Below, piece by piece: positions 42,073 to 43,991 of a stretch of DNA of 43,991 nucleotides (positions within the stretch are counted from its first letter, which is position 1; each line of letters begins with the position of its first letter). A program made the position numbers and the translations under genes. Where the stretch lies: assembly GCF_003096415.1 (NCBI RefSeq), contig NZ_QEKH01000037.1, positions 1-43,991 of the forward strand. Reading direction: 5' to 3'. A model generated the notes under the pieces. That model was given only the letters and a program-made list of their open reading frames with translations, was not told the origin of the DNA and did not search any database. This DNA comes from Victivallis vadensis. GTDB taxonomy: Bacteria > Verrucomicrobiota > Lentisphaeria > Victivallales > Victivallaceae.

Positions 42073-42987
42073 GTGTTTCATGAAATCATCGTCCTTCTCT
42101 GGCTTGCGGTTCTTCCGGCGATCTTATGGGCGATCCCGAAAACCCGCCGGATGACCGGTTCGTGGATTACCGCGTTGAAAACCGTACCGCTGGGTTGCCT
42201 GACGATCTGGCTGCTGCCGACTGTTTTTTGCTGCATGATATACTGGCTGCACAGGCCTGCTTTACGTAATGCCTTGCTGGAGTTGGGATGTCTGGCAGTT
42301 GGCTTTGCCGTCGGGATTTTCCTGATCATGAAGCTGGCGCGGTGGAGCTGGCGGCGCTGGCATGCAGAGGGAAAACGCTCGATTCTTCCCTTCGATGTCA
42401 TCTTTCTGTTTTTCGCTTTCAGTACCGTATCCATTTCGTGGGCAATACCGATTGTGCAATACTCGAGCAATATGGAGGAATTTCATGGTGAGTGGCAGTC
42501 TTTCAGATTGTCGGATGAAAACGGGGTGAAAATCACGTTCGAGCAACGCCCGATCCACCCGTTTCTGGCGGAGTATGATTACCGGCTCGCTTTCCGGCGG
42601 AATGGAACAACGGTGTTTCGCAACTTGCGGACCAATACCGGCGGACGCACCCATTTCAATCTCTACCGGTTGAAGGATGGGCGGCTGCTTTTCTCCGACA
42701 AGGACGGCGATTATATCGTCGACCCGAATCTGCCGGAGGTATGGTATCTGCATGAAACCGACGGCAGGAAGTATGCGGTTCCGTTTCCGCATGAAAGGTT
42801 GAGAAGCTGGAGCTGGGAGATGGAGGATGGCACGATGATGTTCCGATACAATTATGGCTGTGCGATACCGGCGATCCCGCTGACGGATGAACTGGAAGGA
42901 AAGGTGTACTACGGCTGCATCACAAATGATTTCTATTTGGAAGCCGGGAAACAGGCGCCGTCGCTTGAGAAAAGGAGATTCAATTGA
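42073..42987 (+). CDS. Membrane protein of unknown function
   Basis: 304 residues. Four predicted helices in the first half (IIVLLWLAVLPAILWAIP; TVPLGCLTIWLLPTVFCCMI; LGCLAVGFAVGIFLIM; DVIFLFFAFSTVSISWAIPI) are followed by a soluble region with Trp/Asp-rich beta-like strands. I do not recognise the family. GTG 42073 is taken as start because AGGAGG (42061-42066) is 6 bp upstream; the frame is open further to 42004 but without a ribosome site. G+C appears lower than in the neighbours. Its stop overlaps the next start (TGATG). Confidence 0.65.
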   Translation: MFHEIIVLLWLAVLPAILWAIPKTRRMTGSWITALKTVPLGCLTIWLLPTVFCCMIYWLHRPALRNALLELGCLAVGFAVGIFLIMKLARWSWRRWHAEGKRSILPFDVIFLFFAFSTVSISWAIPIVQYSSNMEEFHGEWQSFRLSDENGVKITFEQRPIHPFLAEYDYRLAFRRNGTTVFRNLRTNTGGRTHFNLYRLKDGRLLFSDKDGDYIVDPNLPEVWYLHETDGRKYAVPFPHERLRSWSWEMEDGTMMFRYNYGCAIPAIPLTDELEGKVYYGCITNDFYLEAGKQAPSLEKRRFN

Positions 42988-43793
42988 TGATTGCGGTCGA
43001 TGCCGAAAAGTGTGTGCGGTGCGGCGCCTGTGTGCGGGACTGCATTGTCGAAGTGTTGAAGCCCGGCGCGGACGGCGTGCCGTGTGTCGCTTCCGGCGAG
43101 GAACGGTTCTGCCTGAACTGCCAGCACTGTCTGGCGGTGTGTCCGCAGGGGGCGGTCGTCTGCAACGGCGTGACGCCGGAGGAGTGCGCCGGAATCGGAC
43201 CGCTGCCCGGCGCGGCGGAGCTGTTCAACCTGCTCCGCCAGCGGCGCAGCATCCGGCAGTACCGGCCGGAAAACCTTGAGCCGGAGATCATCGACCGGCT
43301 GGTGGAGTCGCTGGCGTGGATTCCGACCGGCTGCAACGACCACCGGCTGTTTTTCACGGTGATCCGGGAACAGCGGGAGATGGCCTTTTTTCGCGCCGAA
43401 ATGAGCCGGCAGCTGAATCTGTTGATCCGTACCGGCATCATGCGGCTGGTCTATCCCGGTTACAAGCGGTATCTGGAGGAGATCGCCGGCGGGAAGGATA
43501 TGGTGTTTCGCAATGCCCCGCATATGATCGTCGCGGCGACGCCGCGCAGCGCGCCGTGCAAAGAAGCCGATCCGTGGATCGCGCTGAGTTACTTCGACCT
43601 GTTTGCGCAGACGCTCGGCGTCGGCACCTGCTGGTGCGGCTTCGCGGTTCACGCGTTCCGCTGGAACCGGCGGCTGCGCAAGCGCCTGAATCTGCCGCCC
43701 GGTTATCGAATCGGAGCGGTGCTGCTCTTCGGCGCCCCGGATGTCCGGTACGCGCGGGCCACGCGCCCGGAACAATTCGGCGTTTCTTCATGA
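42987..43793 (+). CDS. Ferredoxin-nitroreductase fusion protein
   Basis: 268 residues. The N-terminal 2[4Fe-4S] ferredoxin has Cys9-x2-Cys12-x2-Cys15-x3-Cys19 and Cys42-x2-Cys45-x2-Cys48-x3-Cys52. The C-terminal nitroreductase domain (about 75-268) starts with LLRQRRSIRQYRPE, has SLAWIPTGCNDH and ends with the GYRIGAVLLFGAPDVRY segment. Such fusions pass electrons from reduced ferredoxin to FMN to reduce quinones, nitro-compounds or flavins. Partner genes upstream are a secreted nitroreductase-like protein and a membrane protein. AAGGAG precedes the ATG at 42987. Confidence 0.92.
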   Translation: MIAVDAEKCVRCGACVRDCIVEVLKPGADGVPCVASGEERFCLNCQHCLAVCPQGAVVCNGVTPEECAGIGPLPGAAELFNLLRQRRSIRQYRPENLEPEIIDRLVESLAWIPTGCNDHRLFFTVIREQREMAFFRAEMSRQLNLLIRTGIMRLVYPGYKRYLEEIAGGKDMVFRNAPHMIVAATPRSAPCKEADPWIALSYFDLFAQTLGVGTCWCGFAVHAFRWNRRLRKRLNLPPGYRIGAVLLFGAPDVRYARATRPEQFGVSS

Positions 43794-43839
43794 CGTGAAA
43801 GTTTTTCGGAAAAATGGTTAGTCTGTGCTAATAATCGGT

Positions 43840-43867
43840 TTGACTTCGGCTCTCTTGCTGGTATATT
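43840..43867 (+). promoter_or_regulatory. Promoter at the right edge for a gene outside the window
   Basis: TTGACT (43840-43845) and TATATT (43862-43867), spacing 16 bp. AAAGGGAGC follows, and TGTCCCAAATTTTGTGA lies 35 bp downstream (43902-43918). No start codon is visible before the window ends. Confidence 0.6.
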
Positions 43868-43901
43868 AGAAGAAATCGAAAGGGAGCTTTCTTGTTGTTA
43901 T

Positions 43902-43918
43902 TGTCCCAAATTTTGTGA
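43902..43918. repeat. 17-bp motif, inverted copy at 74-90
   Basis: TGTCCCAAATTTTGTGA is the exact reverse complement of 74-90. The copies flank two different promoters: upstream of the lacI -35 at the left edge, downstream of the -10 at the right edge. It may be an operator or part of a dispersed repeat. Confidence 0.5.
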
Positions 43919-43991
43919 AACACACTTGTAGTTTCCAACGCCGATAACGACGTTGCCGATAATTTGCATACGTTTTTGCCAGTAGTCCTCC

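Overview
The window looks like chromosome from a Lentisphaerota bacterium (Victivallis-like, gut-type). The main pointers are a pseudopilin of the '[16 protein letters not shown]' / H-X9-DG type, a G+C-rich background, and a dense set of small carbohydrate operons, each with its own regulator. The taxon is inferred from these hallmarks; no marker gene was compared.

Layout. (A, + strand, 208-6246) A LacI regulator, a pseudopilin-like protein, a secreted GH51 arabinofuranosidase and a GH36 alpha-galactosidase form one tight operon. The pseudopilin gene is split by a hairpin and a 108-bp tandem array and carries two prepilin signals. (B, - strand, 9470-6308) A ROK repressor, an SDR-type fructuronate (mannonate) oxidoreductase and mannonate dehydratase UxuA form a hexuronate operon ending in a strong hairpin. 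(C, 9662-24061) An integrative island of about 14.4 kb sits in the 3' end of tRNA-Arg(CCU), bounded by a 14-bp direct repeat. It carries HipB/HipA, a small XRE regulator, RhuM, a type I restriction-modification operon with dinD inside it (hsdM-dinD-hsdS-hsdR), a truncated sliding-clamp/nuclease fusion, a DUF932 protein, a zinc-ribbon membrane protein and a broken tyrosine integrase. (D, - strand) tRNA-Arg(CCU), tRNA-Ile(CAU) and a fused homocysteine methyltransferase/MTHFR.

(E, + strand, 26391-31563) An IclR regulator is followed by an enolase-superfamily sugar-acid dehydratase, a leaderless GH10 xylanase-like enzyme, an RraA-like protein and an SDR. This could be a pathway for xylan-derived acidic sugars. 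(F, - strand) A secreted SGNH hydrolase and a nucleotidyltransferase. Next to them is a hairpin-rich intergenic repeat block. (G, + strand, 34454-41334) An SSS symporter with its own promoter and terminator, then DMT exporter / isochorismatase / AraC, then nagA with a methyltransferase. (H, + strand, 41416-43793) A secreted nitroreductase-like protein, an unknown membrane protein and a ferredoxin-nitroreductase.

The points most worth a second look are the doubled-signal pseudopilin, the island with its 10-bp-phased GGCAC motifs, the long perfect palindromes inside both rhuM and dinD, a dyad shared by the two island promoters, and the GH10-dehydratase operon.
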